A stretch of 43,294 bases of DNA from Candidatus Limicola stercorigallinarum (GTDB lineage: Bacteria > Actinomycetota > Coriobacteriia > Coriobacteriales > Coriobacteriaceae), in contig DVID01000049.1 of the NCBI GenBank assembly GCA_018711625.1, positions 1 through 43,294 on the forward strand, given 5' to 3'. The notes beneath the pieces are model-generated. The model was not told the DNA's origin and ran no database searches. It saw only the letters and a program-made list of their open reading frames with translations. Below, one piece after another: positions 24,544-32,839 of this stretch. A program made the position numbers and the translations under genes. Numbering within the stretch: position 1 is the first letter of the stretch; every line of letters begins with the position of its first letter.

Positions 24544-24572
24544 TTGAGGGCGCAACTTTAGCATGATAAAGT
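24544..24572 (+). promoter_or_regulatory. Promoter upstream of hisD
   Basis: TTGAGG (24544-24549), 17-nt spacer, TAAAGT (24567-24572). Predicted start near 24579, about 10 nt before the terminator-like hairpin. Confidence 0.5.
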
Positions 24573-24588
24573 CATCTTGTGGACACGA

Positions 24589-24617
24589 GGGCGCACGGTG
24601 TAGGCCGTGCGCCCTTT
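24589..24617 (+). terminator. Terminator-like hairpin between hisZG and hisD
   Basis: A perfect 10-bp stem (24589-24598 with 24605-24614), 6-nt loop and TTT. It may end the hisZG message, or act as an attenuator for transcripts starting at the promoter just upstream. Another GC-rich inverted repeat (about 24630-24662) follows before the hisD ribosome site. Confidence 0.6.
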
Positions 24618-24686
24618 CCTGCTGAATCCTCGCGCCTCTCGCCCGCTTGGGGGTGCGGCGCGCTTTGTGTAAGAAGGGGCCGTACC

Positions 24687-26135
24687 ATGAAAACTATTAC
24701 GCTTGCCGCGGGGGAGCGGCTGCAGGCGTCGCAGCTTACGCGCAAGGGCGTGCTGCCCGCTCGCATTGTTGAGGCCGCGCACGGCATAGTGGACACCGTT
24801 CGGGCGGAGGGTGACGCTGCGCTGCGTCGGTACTGCCACGACTTTGATGGCGTGGAGCTTGAGCAATTCCGCCTGCCTTCCGAGGTGCTCGACGGTGCGC
24901 TTGGGCGCGTGGACGATGCCTTCTTGGCGGCGCTTACCAAGGCGGCTGCGCAGATTTACTCTTTCCATGAGCGTGAGGTGCAGCAAAGTTGGTTTACCAC
25001 GCGCCCCGATGGCACTATGCTTGGCGTGAAGGTCACGCCTGTGGCAGCGGCTGGAATATACGTGCCGGGCGGTCGTGCCCAGTACCCTTCCACCGTGCTC
25101 ATGAATGCGATTCCTGCCAAGGTTGCTGGTGTGGAGCGTATCGTCATGGTTACCCCTCCGCAAAAGGACGCCGATCCCGAGACGGGCGGCATCTCGCCCT
25201 ACACGCTTGCGGCAGCAAAGGTTGCCGGTGTGAATGAGGTGTATACCGTGGGCGGGGCGCAGGCAGTGGCGGCGCTTGCATATGGTACGGAGTCTATCCC
25301 CAAGGTGGATACAATCACTGGCCCGGGCAATGCATACGTGGCTGCGGCCAAACAGCTTGTTTCGGGTGATGTGGGCATTGACATGGTGGCGGGTCCCAGC
25401 GAGGTGTGCGTGCTTGCAGATGCCACGGCAAAGCCGCTGGTGGTTGCCGCCGACCTCATGGCCCAGGCAGAGCACGATCCACTGGCGGCGTGCTATCTGG
25501 TTACCTGCGATGCTGCTTTTGCGCGCGAGGTGGAGCAAGGCATCGAGCTTTTGCTGGCGCAAAGCCCCCGTGCAGAGATCACGGAAACATCGCTTGCCAA
25601 TGAGGGGGTCATCGTGGTGGCGTCCGATATGGCCGCCGCGGTTGACGCGGTGAACACCATCGCGCCCGAGCATCTCGAGCTGCACTGCGCGGACGCCCTG
25701 GGGCTCTTGGGTTCCATCAAAAACGCTGGGGCCATCTTTGTGGGCGCTTGGAGTTCCGAACCGCTGGGAGATTATGTGGCTGGACCCAACCATACGCTGC
25801 CAACAGGCGGTACGGCCGTGTTCTCAAGCCCGCTTTCGGTGGATGACTTCATCAAGAAGTCCTCGGTTATTTGCTACACCCCGCAAGGCCTGCTTGCCGA
25901 TGCCCCTGCCACCCAGACGCTCGCTCAGGGTGAGGGGCTGTGGGCCCATGCCCTTTCTGCCGGGTTGCGCCGCCGCGTGCTTACGGAAGGCGCCGAGGCG
26001 GTGACGTTCGAGGCGCTTGCCCAGGCAGATCTTACGGCTATTGCTTGGCCTGAGGATGATGCGGCTACGGTGGCAGCGGGCGCGCGGGCTATGACGGCTT
26101 CCGCGGCGGGCCCGGTGCCTTCTGTATCTGAGTAA
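24687..26135 (+). CDS. hisD: Histidinol dehydrogenase
   Basis: Zn- and NAD-dependent oxidation of L-histidinol to L-histidine, the last two steps of the pathway. Signature segments: PGGRAQYPSTVLMN, VGGAQAVAALAYGT, GPGNAYVAAAKQ, DMVAGPSEV, AQAEHDPLA, APEHLELH and AGPNHTLPTGGTA, including the Gln, His and Glu residues that bind zinc and do catalysis. The 482-residue length is about 50 more than typical, mostly an Ala-rich C-terminal tail after the ARAL-like end. ATG 24687 follows GAAGGGG by 7 nt; an upstream in-frame TTG at 24579 would run through the terminator hairpin and is rejected. Confidence 0.96.
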   Translation: MKTITLAAGERLQASQLTRKGVLPARIVEAAHGIVDTVRAEGDAALRRYCHDFDGVELEQFRLPSEVLDGALGRVDDAFLAALTKAAAQIYSFHEREVQQSWFTTRPDGTMLGVKVTPVAAAGIYVPGGRAQYPSTVLMNAIPAKVAGVERIVMVTPPQKDADPETGGISPYTLAAAKVAGVNEVYTVGGAQAVAALAYGTESIPKVDTITGPGNAYVAAAKQLVSGDVGIDMVAGPSEVCVLADATAKPLVVAADLMAQAEHDPLAACYLVTCDAAFAREVEQGIELLLAQSPRAEITETSLANEGVIVVASDMAAAVDAVNTIAPEHLELHCADALGLLGSIKNAGAIFVGAWSSEPLGDYVAGPNHTLPTGGTAVFSSPLSVDDFIKKSSVICYTPQGLLADAPATQTLAQGEGLWAHALSAGLRRRVLTEGAEAVTFEALAQADLTAIAWPEDDAATVAAGARAMTASAAGPVPSVSE

Positions 26136-26145
26136 GGGGCTTGAC

Positions 26146-27348
26146 ATGGCACAGCTTTCCGATCGTATGCGCGCGCTTGTGCAGCCGCATCTTGTAGACA
26201 TCGAGCCCTACGACCCGGCTTTCACGCCCACGCGCATCAACCTCTCGGCAAACGAGAACACCTACCCCATGCCCTATGTGGTTCGCGCTGCCATCAACGA
26301 TGCTTTGACGTCAACGCCGCTTAACCGCTACCCCGATCCCATGGCGAATGCCGTGCGCGATCGCTTGGCGGCGCAGCATGGCGTGTCACGCCGACAGGTA
26401 TGTGTGGGCAACGGCGGAGATGAGTTGCTCTACAACTTTTTGATGGCCTTCGGCGGCAAGGGTCGCACGCTGGTTAACTGTCCGCCTGCGTTTTCGGAGT
26501 ACGCGTTTTTCGCGGCGCTCACCGAAACGGCCGTGGTGGATGTGTGGCGCGACCTTACAACGTTCGAGCTTGATGTTCCACGTCTCGTTGAGGCGGCGGC
26601 CCATGCCAACTTGGTTATTGTGACCTCTCCCAACAACCCCACCGGAAACCTCGTGGATGCCGCAACGGTTGAGCAGGTGTGCGCTGCTTGTCCAGGTTTG
26701 GTGATGGTGGACGAGGCTTATAGCGAGTTTGCCGATCCGGGCACGTCCGTGGAGGCGCTCTTGGCACGCCACAGCAACCTCATTGTGCTCCGTACGCTTT
26801 CCAAGGCGTTTGGCGAGGCGGGTATACGGTGCGGCTATGTTTTGGCAGCGCCCGATGTGATTGACGTGTTCTGCGCGGTGCGTCAGATTTATTCCGTCAA
26901 TGTGCTCACCCAGGCGGCGGCCGAGCTTGCGGCGCGCAACCAGGCCATGTTCCGGCCGGTGGTGGAGCAGATTCGCGAGGAGCGCGAGCGCTTGCGGAAG
27001 GGTTTGTGCGCGCTGGGCGAAGCGCTAGAGCGGGAGGACAACGAAACGTCTAAGGTGGACATGTGTCCCGAGGGGCACCCTGAGGAGCACGCTGAGACTG
27101 CTGCCAGTGCCGGTGTTCCCGCACGCCAGGTGACCGTATGGCCAAGCCAGGGGAACTTCCTCCTGGTACGCCTGCCCCATGCGGCGCGGATTCGCCAGCG
27201 CTTGCGCGACGAGTACTCCATCTTGGTGCGCGATTTCTCGCAGACCCCTGGTCTGAACGGCTGCTTGAGGATTACCGTGGGCACACCTGAGGAGAACGAC
27301 GAGGTGCTCCACGCCCTCGAGATGCTGCTAAAGGAGGAGCGCTCATGA
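26146..27348 (+). CDS. hisC: Histidinol-phosphate aminotransferase
   Basis: PLP enzyme converting imidazole-acetol phosphate and glutamate to histidinol phosphate. Fold-type I motifs: LSANENTYPMP, NRYPDP, GNGGDELL, SPNNPTGN, VDEAYSEF and the PLP lysine in TLSKAFGEAGIRCGY (near residue 219). Near residues 285-325 it has an acidic insertion (about 35 residues, EREDNETSK...) before VTVWPSQGNFLLVRL, where most homologues go straight on. ATG 26146 has AAGGGG 6 nt upstream. The TGA overlaps the hisB ATG (ATGA), so they are translationally coupled. Confidence 0.95.
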   Translation: MAQLSDRMRALVQPHLVDIEPYDPAFTPTRINLSANENTYPMPYVVRAAINDALTSTPLNRYPDPMANAVRDRLAAQHGVSRRQVCVGNGGDELLYNFLMAFGGKGRTLVNCPPAFSEYAFFAALTETAVVDVWRDLTTFELDVPRLVEAAAHANLVIVTSPNNPTGNLVDAATVEQVCAACPGLVMVDEAYSEFADPGTSVEALLARHSNLIVLRTLSKAFGEAGIRCGYVLAAPDVIDVFCAVRQIYSVNVLTQAAAELAARNQAMFRPVVEQIREERERLRKGLCALGEALEREDNETSKVDMCPEGHPEEHAETAASAGVPARQVTVWPSQGNFLLVRLPHAARIRQRLRDEYSILVRDFSQTPGLNGCLRITVGTPEENDEVLHALEMLLKEERS

Positions 27349-28058
27349 CCATCTATAAAAAGCAACCTCGGACCCTTGCCGAGACCTCGGCCGCTACGGT
27401 CTCCGAAGCTTCGGCCCGCCAAAGCTCTGGTTTGACCTCGCTTTTTAAGGGGTCGACGCTTGCGGCGGATGCACCGCGCACCGCGAGCGTGCGTCGCACA
27501 ACGGGCGAGACGGATGTCCTGGTAACGCTCGGCCTTGATGGCACCGGTGCCTGCGCCATCAACACGGGCGTGCCCTTCTTCGATCATATGCTTAACGCGT
27601 TTGGACGCCATGGGATGTTTGACCTCAAGGTGGAGGTCGTGGGCGATGTTGAGGTGGATGCACACCATACCGTGGAGGACACCGGCATTGTGCTTGGCCA
27701 GGCGTTTTGTCAGGCGCTGGGCGACAAACGCGGTGTGACGCGTTTTGCCAACGTGGCCGTGCCGCTTGACGAGGCACTCGTCGAGGCTGTGGTTGACCTG
27801 TCGGGCCGCGGCCAGGCCTGGTGCACCCTGCCGCTTCCCACCGAGCGCGTGGGCATGTTCGATACCGAGCTTGCGGTTGAGTTTTTCTATTCGTTTGCGC
27901 GTGACGCCCGCCTGACGCTGCATGTGCGCGAGCTCGCCGGCGCAAACTCGCATCACATCATCGAGGCGGCGTTCAAGGCAACGGGGCGTGCTATGCGCGC
28001 GGCTTGCGAGCTTGATCCGCGCGTAACGGGCATTCCCTCTACCAAGGGTACCCTCTAG
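27345..28058 (+). CDS. hisB: Imidazoleglycerol-phosphate dehydratase
   Basis: Mn-dependent dehydration of imidazole glycerol phosphate. The paired His/Glu metal sites are visible: GVPFFDHMLNAFGRHG, DAHHTVEDTGI, FANVAVPLDEALVE and NSHHIIEAAFKA. A Ser/Ala/Thr-rich N-terminal extension of about 45 residues precedes the usual start (SVRRTTGETDV); the ATGA overlap with hisC supports the long start, but an unrecognised internal start cannot be excluded. No phosphatase domain is fused, as is normal outside enterobacteria. Confidence 0.95.
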   Translation: MTIYKKQPRTLAETSAATVSEASARQSSGLTSLFKGSTLAADAPRTASVRRTTGETDVLVTLGLDGTGACAINTGVPFFDHMLNAFGRHGMFDLKVEVVGDVEVDAHHTVEDTGIVLGQAFCQALGDKRGVTRFANVAVPLDEALVEAVVDLSGRGQAWCTLPLPTERVGMFDTELAVEFFYSFARDARLTLHVRELAGANSHHIIEAAFKATGRAMRAACELDPRVTGIPSTKGTL

Positions 28059-28111
28059 TGCCACGCGCGGAGGCGGAATCGTTTCATTCATGGAGGGCGG
28101 AAGGGGCGAAT

Positions 28112-28867
28112 ATGGCCGAAACGCCGCATATTGTGGTGGTTGACTACCACAAGGGAAACTTGTCGAGCGTGGTTCGCGGACTTGCTCGTGCGGGTGCAGA
28201 TGCCGTGGCGTCCGATGCGCCCGAAGATATTCTTGCGTCTGATGGCATTGTGCTCCCCGGGGTGGGGTCGTTTTTTGACGCGATAACATTCATGCGCGAG
28301 GCAGGTCAGGACCGTGCAATTATCGATGCGGTTGCTGGTGGCGCGGGCACTCCCTTCTTGGGAATCTGCCTGGGGCTCCAGCTGCTCTTTGAGCGCGGTG
28401 ACGAGGGCGTGCCTGCTGCGGACGCGGCCCATGCCGTCGCCTGCGACAATGCCCGAGGTGAGGGGCTTGAGCCCGGTACGGTCTTTGAAGTAGGGGGGCA
28501 GCGCTGGGTGCGCGGCCTTGGAATCTTGCCCGGCTCGTGCACGATGCTCCCGGCGCGACGTTTGAAGGTGCCCCATGTAGGGTGGGACCAGGTGCATCTT
28601 ACGCCTGAGGGGGGCGCATGCCCGCTGCTTGAGGGATTTCCCGAGGGCGCCAATGTGTACTTCACGCATTCGTATGCGCTCGATACCGATGTGCAGCCGC
28701 AGGATATCGCGGCGCTCACGCATTATGCACGGAACTTTGCCTCGGTGGTGTGGCATGGCTCTATCTTTGGCTGTCAATTTCACCCCGAGAAGTCATCTGC
28801 TCACGGTCACGAGATCCTTAAGAACTTCGTGGACGTGGCGCGCCGTTGCAAGGAGGAGGCCGCATGA
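28112..28867 (+). CDS. hisH: Imidazole glycerol phosphate synthase, glutaminase subunit
   Basis: Class I glutamine amidotransferase that feeds ammonia to HisF. VVVDYHKGNLSSV opens the domain, the nucleophile Cys is in FLGICLGLQLLFE (near residue 86), and the His-Glu pair is in CQFHPEKSS. An insertion of about 35-40 residues lies between LLFE and GLGILPG, giving 251 residues instead of about 200. ATG 28112 has GGAAGGGG 5 nt upstream and is preferred to GTG 28058, which would add 18 unsupported residues. Its TGA overlaps the hisA ATG. Confidence 0.94.
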   Translation: MAETPHIVVVDYHKGNLSSVVRGLARAGADAVASDAPEDILASDGIVLPGVGSFFDAITFMREAGQDRAIIDAVAGGAGTPFLGICLGLQLLFERGDEGVPAADAAHAVACDNARGEGLEPGTVFEVGGQRWVRGLGILPGSCTMLPARRLKVPHVGWDQVHLTPEGGACPLLEGFPEGANVYFTHSYALDTDVQPQDIAALTHYARNFASVVWHGSIFGCQFHPEKSSAHGHEILKNFVDVARRCKEEAA

Positions 28868-29613
28868 TTGTATTTCCTGCTATCGACCTCATTGCGGGTA
28901 AGGTGGTCCGCCTGGAACGGGGCGACCGCGCACATATGAAGATCTACTCCGACGATCCAGCGGCGCAGGCGCGGGCCTTTGCCGAGCAGGGTGCTACTTG
29001 GGTGCATGTGGTTGACCTTTCTGCTGCGCTTGAGGAGGACGAGGAGGCCTGCGCTGCCAACCGCGATGCAATCAAAGAAATCTGCGCGGTCGATGGGCTT
29101 TCGGTTGATGTGGGCGGCGGCGTGCGGTCGCTCGCGCGCATCGATGAGCTGGCTGCGCTGGGCTGCAAGCGTATCGCGCTCGGTACGGTGCTGGTGCTTG
29201 AGCCGGGTTTTGCCGAGGTGGCTGCGCAGGCCTTTGGCGATCTGCTTGTGGCCGACGTCGCGGCGCGCGACGGCATGGTCAAGGTAAACGGGTGGCGCGA
29301 CGGCGTCGCAGCAAGCATCGAAGATGTGGTGGGGCAGCTCACAAGCTTGGGCTTCAAGCATTTGGTGTTTACCGACATTGCCCGCGACGGCATGCAAACG
29401 GGCATTGACGTTGAAGGCTACCGGCGGGTAGCCCGCCTGGCGGGCTTTCCCGTGGTGGCATCGGGCGGCGTCTCGTCGCTTGACGATATTCGTGCGCTTG
29501 CACAGGCCGGCCCCGACGTGATTGAAGGTTGCATTACGGGCCGCGCCTTGTACGAGGGAGCCTTTACCGTCTCCGACGCGCTTGAGGCTGCAAGGGAGGG
29601 GTCGGCATGCTGA
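28864..29613 (+). CDS. hisA: ProFAR isomerase (phosphoribosylformimino-AICAR-P isomerase)
   Basis: TIM-barrel isomerase opening the ribose ring of ProFAR to PRFAR. The two catalytic Asp regions are [16 protein letters not shown] (N-terminus) and [12 protein letters not shown]. Phosphate-binding segments VDVGGGVRS and [12 protein letters not shown] are present. In actinobacteria this enzyme may be the dual-function PriA that also serves tryptophan synthesis. The length and LERGD-type loop fit either, and I cannot decide without knowing whether trpF exists in the genome. ATG 28864 overlaps hisH (ATGA) with AAGGAGGAG upstream. Confidence 0.94.
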   Translation: MIVFPAIDLIAGKVVRLERGDRAHMKIYSDDPAAQARAFAEQGATWVHVVDLSAALEEDEEACAANRDAIKEICAVDGLSVDVGGGVRSLARIDELAALGCKRIALGTVLVLEPGFAEVAAQAFGDLLVADVAARDGMVKVNGWRDGVAASIEDVVGQLTSLGFKHLVFTDIARDGMQTGIDVEGYRRVARLAGFPVVASGGVSSLDDIRALAQAGPDVIEGCITGRALYEGAFTVSDALEAAREGSAC

Positions 29614-30389
29614 CCAAGCGGGTGATTCCATGCCTTGACGTTAAAGACGGCCGTGTGGTTAAGGGTGTCAACTTTGTCTCGCTCCGCGACGCAGGCGACC
29701 CGGTGGAGCTGGCGGCTGCCTATGATTGTGCGGGCGCGGACGAGGTTATCTTTTTGGACATCACAGCAACAAGTGATAACCGTGCAACGACGATTGATAT
29801 GGCTGCGCGCGCTGCGTGCGAGCTGAGCATTCCTTACACGGTGGGCGGCGGTTTTCGCGACCTGGCGGGCATGCGGACGATGGTTGCCGCCGGGGCAGAC
29901 AAGGTCTCGCTCAACTCTGCTGCCGTGCGCAATCCAGACCTTATCAGCCAGGCGGCGGCTGCGTTTGGCAGCCAGGCGGTGATTTGCGCGATCGATGCCA
30001 AGCGCGTGGGGGCACCCGGCGCGCCGGGTGCCGACGTGTGGGAGGTATACACCGCAGGAGGCCGCACGCAGACGGGTATTGACGCGGTGGCATGGGCCGA
30101 AGAGGCGGCACGCCGTGGCGCGGGCGAGATCTTGCTGACCAGCATGGACCGCGATGGCACCAAGGAGGGCTTTGACCTGGCTCTTACGCGGGCGGTTGCG
30201 CGCGCCGTGCCCATTCCTGTCATTGCGTCGGGCGGCGTGGGCACGCTTGAGCATTTCGCCGAAGGCATTATCGAGGGTGAGGCCGATGCGGTGCTCGCGG
30301 CAAGCGTGTTCCACTTTGGCACGTACTCTATTCGTCAAGTGAAAGAGTACATGGCCGCACAGGGCATCCCGGTGCGGCTGGACTTCTGA
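29607..30389 (+). CDS. hisF: Imidazole glycerol phosphate synthase, cyclase subunit
   Basis: TIM-barrel cyclase joining PRFAR and ammonia from HisH into imidazole glycerol phosphate and AICAR. Catalytic Asp residues are in [18 protein letters not shown] (D11) and [38 protein letters not shown] and [12 protein letters not shown] are typical. About ten extra residues ([13 protein letters not shown]) widen one loop. ATG 29607 overlaps hisA by 7 bp and follows GGGAGGGG. Confidence 0.96.
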   Translation: MLTKRVIPCLDVKDGRVVKGVNFVSLRDAGDPVELAAAYDCAGADEVIFLDITATSDNRATTIDMAARAACELSIPYTVGGGFRDLAGMRTMVAAGADKVSLNSAAVRNPDLISQAAAAFGSQAVICAIDAKRVGAPGAPGADVWEVYTAGGRTQTGIDAVAWAEEAARRGAGEILLTSMDRDGTKEGFDLALTRAVARAVPIPVIASGGVGTLEHFAEGIIEGEADAVLAASVFHFGTYSIRQVKEYMAAQGIPVRLDF

Positions 30390-30420
30390 GGTGTGGGTCA
30401 TTTGGGGACGTGGAGCGGTT

Positions 30421-30744
30421 ATGGCGGTAGATATTGACATGCTGAAGTTCGATGCGCATGGGCTTATCCCGTGTGTGGTGCAGCAATACGATACGGGTGA
30501 GGTGCTCATGGTGGCCTGGATGAACGCCGAGTCGCTTGCCCTCACGTTCAAGACGGGCACCACGTGGTTTTGGAGCCGCAGCCGCCAGGAGCTATGGAAT
30601 AAGGGGGCTACCAGCGGAAATATGCAGCGCGTGCATGAGCTTTTTGCCGATTGCGACGGCGATACGCTGCTGGTAAAGGTGGATTCACCTGGCCCTGCTT
30701 GCCACACGGGCAGCCGAACCTGTTTTTTCAACCAGCTGGTATGA
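30421..30744 (+). CDS. hisI: Phosphoribosyl-AMP cyclohydrolase
   Basis: Zn-dependent hydrolysis opening the adenine ring of phosphoribosyl-AMP. It has 107 residues, the stand-alone size. Motifs: [44 protein letters not shown] and the Cys/His block [13 protein letters not shown], which supplies zinc ligands. ATG 30421 has GGAG 5 nt upstream; an in-frame GTG at 30391 is less likely. hisE is encoded separately downstream rather than fused. Confidence 0.96.
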   Translation: MAVDIDMLKFDAHGLIPCVVQQYDTGEVLMVAWMNAESLALTFKTGTTWFWSRSRQELWNKGATSGNMQRVHELFADCDGDTLLVKVDSPGPACHTGSRTCFFNQLV

Positions 30745-30826
30745 GACGGGGAGACGGGGTCTAGCGCGACTGCCTCACACGGCGCGTGCATAAGGGCCCG
30801 TGCCGGCCGCGATTAAGGAGATTGCT

Positions 30827-31144
30827 ATGGGAGAACGCACGGCCAACGTGCACGATGGCGATATTGGAGCCACCATCACCGGGCTTGCCGCGGTGATTCA
30901 TGGCAGGAGGACGGCGGCGCCAGAGGAGAGCTACACGGCACGCCTCCTAATAGGCAAGGAGGACACGCTGCTCAAAAAAGTTACGGAGGAGGCCACCGAG
31001 GTGGTGCTCGCCTGCAAAGATCGCGATCACGATCACATTCGCTACGAAGCGGCCGACTTGGTGTATCACCTGCTGGTAACGCTTGAGCGCTACGGCGTGA
31101 CCGTTGAGGAGCTTGCCGGCGAGCTCGATGCACGCCACAAGTAG
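30827..31144 (+). CDS. hisE: Phosphoribosyl-ATP pyrophosphatase
   Basis: It converts phosphoribosyl-ATP to phosphoribosyl-AMP. This all-alpha MazG-like fold protein of 105 residues shows SYTARLLIGKEDTLLKKVTEEATEVVLA and RYEAADLVYHLLVTLERYG, with the Glu/Asp residues that bind Mg. ATG 30827 follows AAGGAG by 6 nt; an earlier in-frame start at 30800 lacks a site. It ends the his operon, 82 bp after hisI. Confidence 0.95.
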   Translation: MGERTANVHDGDIGATITGLAAVIHGRRTAAPEESYTARLLIGKEDTLLKKVTEEATEVVLACKDRDHDHIRYEAADLVYHLLVTLERYGVTVEELAGELDARHK

Positions 31145-31200
31145 GTGCGCATGCCCGCGCATGCTACAATCGCGGCGTATTCATCGGCCGAGGAGGCACC

Positions 31201-31560
31201 ATGTCTGTGTTGTTTATTGAATATCCCAAGTGCACGACCTGCAAAAAGGCAAAGAAGTGGCTGGATGAGCACGGTGTGGTCTACACCGATCGTCATATTG
31301 TGGAAGAGAACCCCACCGCCGAGGAGCTCGCCGCATGGCAGCAGCGCTCCGGCTTGCCCGTGCGTCGCTTTTTCAACACGAGCGGCATGAAATACCGCGA
31401 GCTTGGCGTTAAGGTAAAGCTTGATGCCGGTATGACGGATGAGGAGGCGTTTGAGCTTTTGGCAACCGACGGCATGCTTGTGAAGCGCCCGCTGGTTGTA
31501 ACCGACACCGCCATCCTGGTGGGATTTAAGGAGGCCGCCTGGGAGGAGACGCTGCTCTAA
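31201..31560 (+). CDS. ArsC/Spx-family thioredoxin-fold protein
   Basis: A 119-residue protein of the arsenate reductase-like (Spx/MgsR/YffB) family: YPKCTTCKKAKKWLDEHG with a CxxC pair, FFNTSGMKYRELG, and GMLVKRPLVV with the conserved Arg-Pro. Such proteins are thiol-redox enzymes or RNA-polymerase-binding regulators. The CTTC motif occurs in both groups, so arsenate reduction should not be assumed. No ars genes are nearby. GAGGAGG precedes ATG 31201, and TACAAT (31165-31170) is a plausible -10. A terminator follows. Confidence 0.9.
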   Translation: MSVLFIEYPKCTTCKKAKKWLDEHGVVYTDRHIVEENPTAEELAAWQQRSGLPVRRFFNTSGMKYRELGVKVKLDAGMTDEEAFELLATDGMLVKRPLVVTDTAILVGFKEAAWEETLL

Positions 31561-31584
31561 GGCAGAGTATTGCTGAACATGCCA

Positions 31585-31617
31585 CGCGCTCGGGTTCTTG
31601 GGCCCGAGCGCGTTTTG
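31585..31617 (+). terminator. Intrinsic terminator after the ArsC/Spx-like gene
   Basis: Perfect 10-bp stem CGCGCTCGGG/CCCGAGCGCG (31585-31594 with 31603-31612), 8-nt loop and TTTT. It separates this gene from the convergent membrane-protein gene. Confidence 0.85.
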
Positions 31618-31685
31618 CTTTCGATGAGGCAACGCGGTGCGTGTGGGCAACGCGGCGCGTGCTGGGGACACACGTGCTCGGCGTA

Positions 31686-32033
31686 TTAGCGCATGAGTGA
31701 AATGAACTGCCCGTAGTGATAGACAATGATGGCGATGGTGATGGCGTAGAACAGCACAACGCCCGCGCCAATCACAACACCAACGACGGCCGCGGGGCGA
31801 AGGCCCTCGTGGCGCTTGAGAGCGAGTATGCCTGTCACCACGGCAGCAACGGCGGCGATGAGCGCCGGCACCCAATGAACAAACCAGCCAAGGAGAAGGC
31901 AGACGATGCCCAAAACAACCGCGGCGATGGAAAGCCGAGGTTGCTCGGGGTGGGCATTTCGCCTCATATGCGTTCCTGCCGAGACATGCGGCGCCGTCTC
32001 GTTGTGCGATGCGCTGCGCAGATGTTCTCTCAT
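31686..32033 (-). CDS. Small two-TM membrane protein (DUF4190-like)
   Basis: A 115-residue protein: a polar N-terminus of about 40 residues with His and Arg, then two long hydrophobic helices (LSIAAVVLGIVCLLLGWFVH plus ALIAAVAAVVTGILAL; AAVVGVVIGAGVVLFYAITI). The pattern of GxxxxLxxxGxxxxGxLAL near the first hairpin resembles the DUF4190 group of small membrane proteins, which have no assigned function. ATG 32033 is preceded by GAAGGTG, a modest site. It is divergent from the phosphodiesterase gene. Confidence 0.7.
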   Translation of the reverse strand: MREHLRSASHNETAPHVSAGTHMRRNAHPEQPRLSIAAVVLGIVCLLLGWFVHWVPALIAAVAAVVTGILALKRHEGLRPAAVVGVVIGAGVVLFYAITIAIIVYHYGQFISLMR

Positions 32034-32266
32034 GACGACACCTTCTTTGCTCGTGTAATCGTTTAACCCTCTCTGAACGATATGACGGAAGGATAGCAGT
32101 CTTGACGCGGCAACGTAAGTCGTATGACCGTGGGGTAACGTAGCCTTGGTAAAATTACGCGGAATGAACGAGATTGCACTCGTAAGGGTGTGCTCCGTAC
32201 AACATGAAAAGGGCTTCAAAAGATGCGCTGCTTGCTGTGCCCAAGGTTTTGAAAGGAAGACGCGCT

Positions 32267-32836
32267 ATGAAATTGCTCATTGCTTCGGATATCCACGGTT
32301 CGGCTTACTGGGCGGGGCGCCTTATGGAGGCGATTGAGGCGGAGCAGCCTGACCGCATCGTGCTTACGGGCGACTTGCTCTACCACGGCCCGCGCAACGA
32401 CCTCCCGCGCGATTACGCGCCCAAACAGGTTATTCCCATGCTTAACAGCCTGGCGAAAACGGGCAACTTGGTGGCCGTGCGTGGTAACTGCGAGGCGGAG
32501 GTCGACCAGATGGTGCTCGACTTCCCGTGCATGGCAGACTATGCGGTAGTGTGCGACGACGCCGGTCGCGAACTTTTTGTGACACACGGGCATGTGTTTG
32601 GTGCGGGGTTCCATAACAGCGTGGATAACCTGCCCCAGCTGCCTGCGGGTTCGGCCATAGTGTATGGCCACACGCATATGAAGGTGAACGAGCCTGTTCC
32701 GGCACGTCCCGAGGTGTGGGCCTTCAATCCGGGTAGCGTCTCTATTCCCAAGGACGGCACGCACAGCTATGGCCTGTATGAGAGTGGCCTGCCCGTAGCC
32801 GAGGCGTTTCGTCACGTGGTGCTTGGGGAGGCGTAG
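32267..32836 (+). CDS. yfcE: YfcE/MJ0936-family metallophosphoesterase
   Basis: A 189-residue calcineurin-like phosphodiesterase. All metal-binding blocks are present: ASDIHGS, LTGDLLYHGPRN, VRGNCE (the Asn-Cys-Glu variant of GNCD), THGHVFG and YGHTHM, then NPGSVSIPK near the end. Family members hydrolyse artificial phosphodiesters; the natural substrate is uncertain. ATG 32267 follows AAGGAAG by 7 nt; the upstream in-frame ATG at 32204 is poorly supported. It ends 3 bp before mazG, and the two are co-transcribed. Confidence 0.9.
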   Translation: MKLLIASDIHGSAYWAGRLMEAIEAEQPDRIVLTGDLLYHGPRNDLPRDYAPKQVIPMLNSLAKTGNLVAVRGNCEAEVDQMVLDFPCMADYAVVCDDAGRELFVTHGHVFGAGFHNSVDNLPQLPAGSAIVYGHTHMKVNEPVPARPEVWAFNPGSVSIPKDGTHSYGLYESGLPVAEAFRHVVLGEA

Positions 32837-32839
32837 GCC

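Noticed and set aside
24558-25793. 411-residue minus-strand frame opposite hisD
   Set aside because: Antisense shadow of hisD; crosses the promoter and terminator region.
26889-28289. 466-residue minus-strand frame opposite hisC-hisB-hisH
   Set aside because: Antisense shadow of three motif-rich genes; no protein-family features.
29418-30791. 457-residue minus-strand frame opposite hisF and hisI
   Set aside because: Same reasoning: well-supported his genes on the other strand and no motif of its own.
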